Part shown: piece after piece, positions 33,496 through 33,570 of the stretch
Layout of the letters: the number at the start of each line of letters is the position of its first letter
Numbering within the stretch: position 1 is the stretch's first letter
Origin: an uncultured Kiritimatiellota bacterium
GTDB taxonomy: Bacteria; Verrucomicrobiota; Kiritimatiellia; RFP12; UBA1067
NCBI GenBank assembly: GCA_934667425.1
Contig: CAKULV010000035.1
Location: 1-33,570 of the forward strand
Length of the DNA stretch: 33,570 nt
Direction of reading: 5' to 3'
The notes under the pieces: generated by a model
What the model saw: the letters and a program-made list of their open reading frames with translations, nothing else
The model's database searches: none
What the model was told of the DNA's origin: nothing
Translations under genes and position numbers: made by a program

Positions 33496-33570
33496 TCAAC
33501 CGGCCGCGACTTCGATCTGGCGGTCGGTGAGGTTGCGCATCCCGGCGTCGAACGCCGCGCCGACGAGCGT
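33496..33570 (-). CDS. C-terminal end of an unidentified protein (cut by window edge)
   Basis: Reading in from the right edge on the minus strand gives 24 residues ending NLTDRQIEVAAG and a TGA stop at 33496-33498. Codon use is GC-rich like the neighbours. Too short to name. The about 100 bp between its stop and the promoter at 33385 hold nothing I recognise. Confidence 0.45.
   Translation of the reverse strand, partial: TLVGAAFDAGMRNLTDRQIEVAAG

Overview
Likely source. The window is high-GC DNA (about 73% in one line counted inside the large PATR gene at 7773-12623). Nearly all genes lie on the minus strand. Family content (secreted glycoside hydrolases, Tat-targeted sugar dehydrogenases, a XylR-type regulator, a PATR/LamG surface protein, an SGNH esterase, a CE15-type esterase, a GspE/PilB ATPase) suggests a Gram-negative plant- or host-glycan degrader, most likely of the PVC group (Kiritimatiellota, Lentisphaerota or Verrucomicrobiota). 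This is inferred from families alone; no rRNA or marker gene is present.

Layout. (1) 1-1384: two GC-rich palindromic repeat clusters with an exact 161-bp period flank an AT-richer gene for a REP-associated tyrosine transposase (RAYT). (2) 1381-25070: an almost gapless run of eleven minus-strand genes for glycan breakdown. In transcription order these are: a Gfo/Idh/MocA-CE15 fusion, a sugar phosphate isomerase/epimerase, a NagA-like amidohydrolase, a sodium:solute symporter, a Tat-exported Gfo/Idh/MocA dehydrogenase, a clan GH-A hydrolase, an SGNH-esterase/beta-helix fusion, a giant PATR/LamG protein, a GH42-like lipoprotein, a broken GH31 and a GH36. The GH36 also has its own promoter. (3) 25071-25175: a divergent promoter region. 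(4) 25176-26333 (+): the XylR-type (periplasmic-binding-protein/AraC) regulator, the only confident plus-strand gene. (5) 26381-29610: a Ser/Thr kinase, an exported CxxCxGxG zinc-finger protein and an orphan GspE/PilB ATPase. (6) 29661-33360: three genes with 4-nt ATGA overlaps (LVIVD beta-propeller, polytopic membrane protein, divergent PAP2). (7) 33496-33570: the tail of a cut-off minus-strand gene.

How it works together (inference). The regulator probably senses a pentose or related sugar and controls the divergent catabolic run. Exported hydrolases and esterases (GH36, GH31, clan A GH, GH42-like, SGNH/beta-helix) trim a branched, acylated or uronate-esterified glycan. The symporter imports the product, and the dehydrogenases, epimerase and amidohydrolase process it. 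No SusC/SusD pair or sulfatase is visible in the window.

Most notable: a RAYT with GTAG/GTGG-headed hairpins, one of which supplies the GH36 stop codon; a Gfo/Idh/MocA-glucuronoyl-esterase fusion; divergent promoters placing an extended -10 exactly 7 nt before each ATG, implying leaderless mRNAs; a GH31 gene inactivated by an apparent out-of-frame internal deletion; and a kinase / zinc-finger / GspE cassette.
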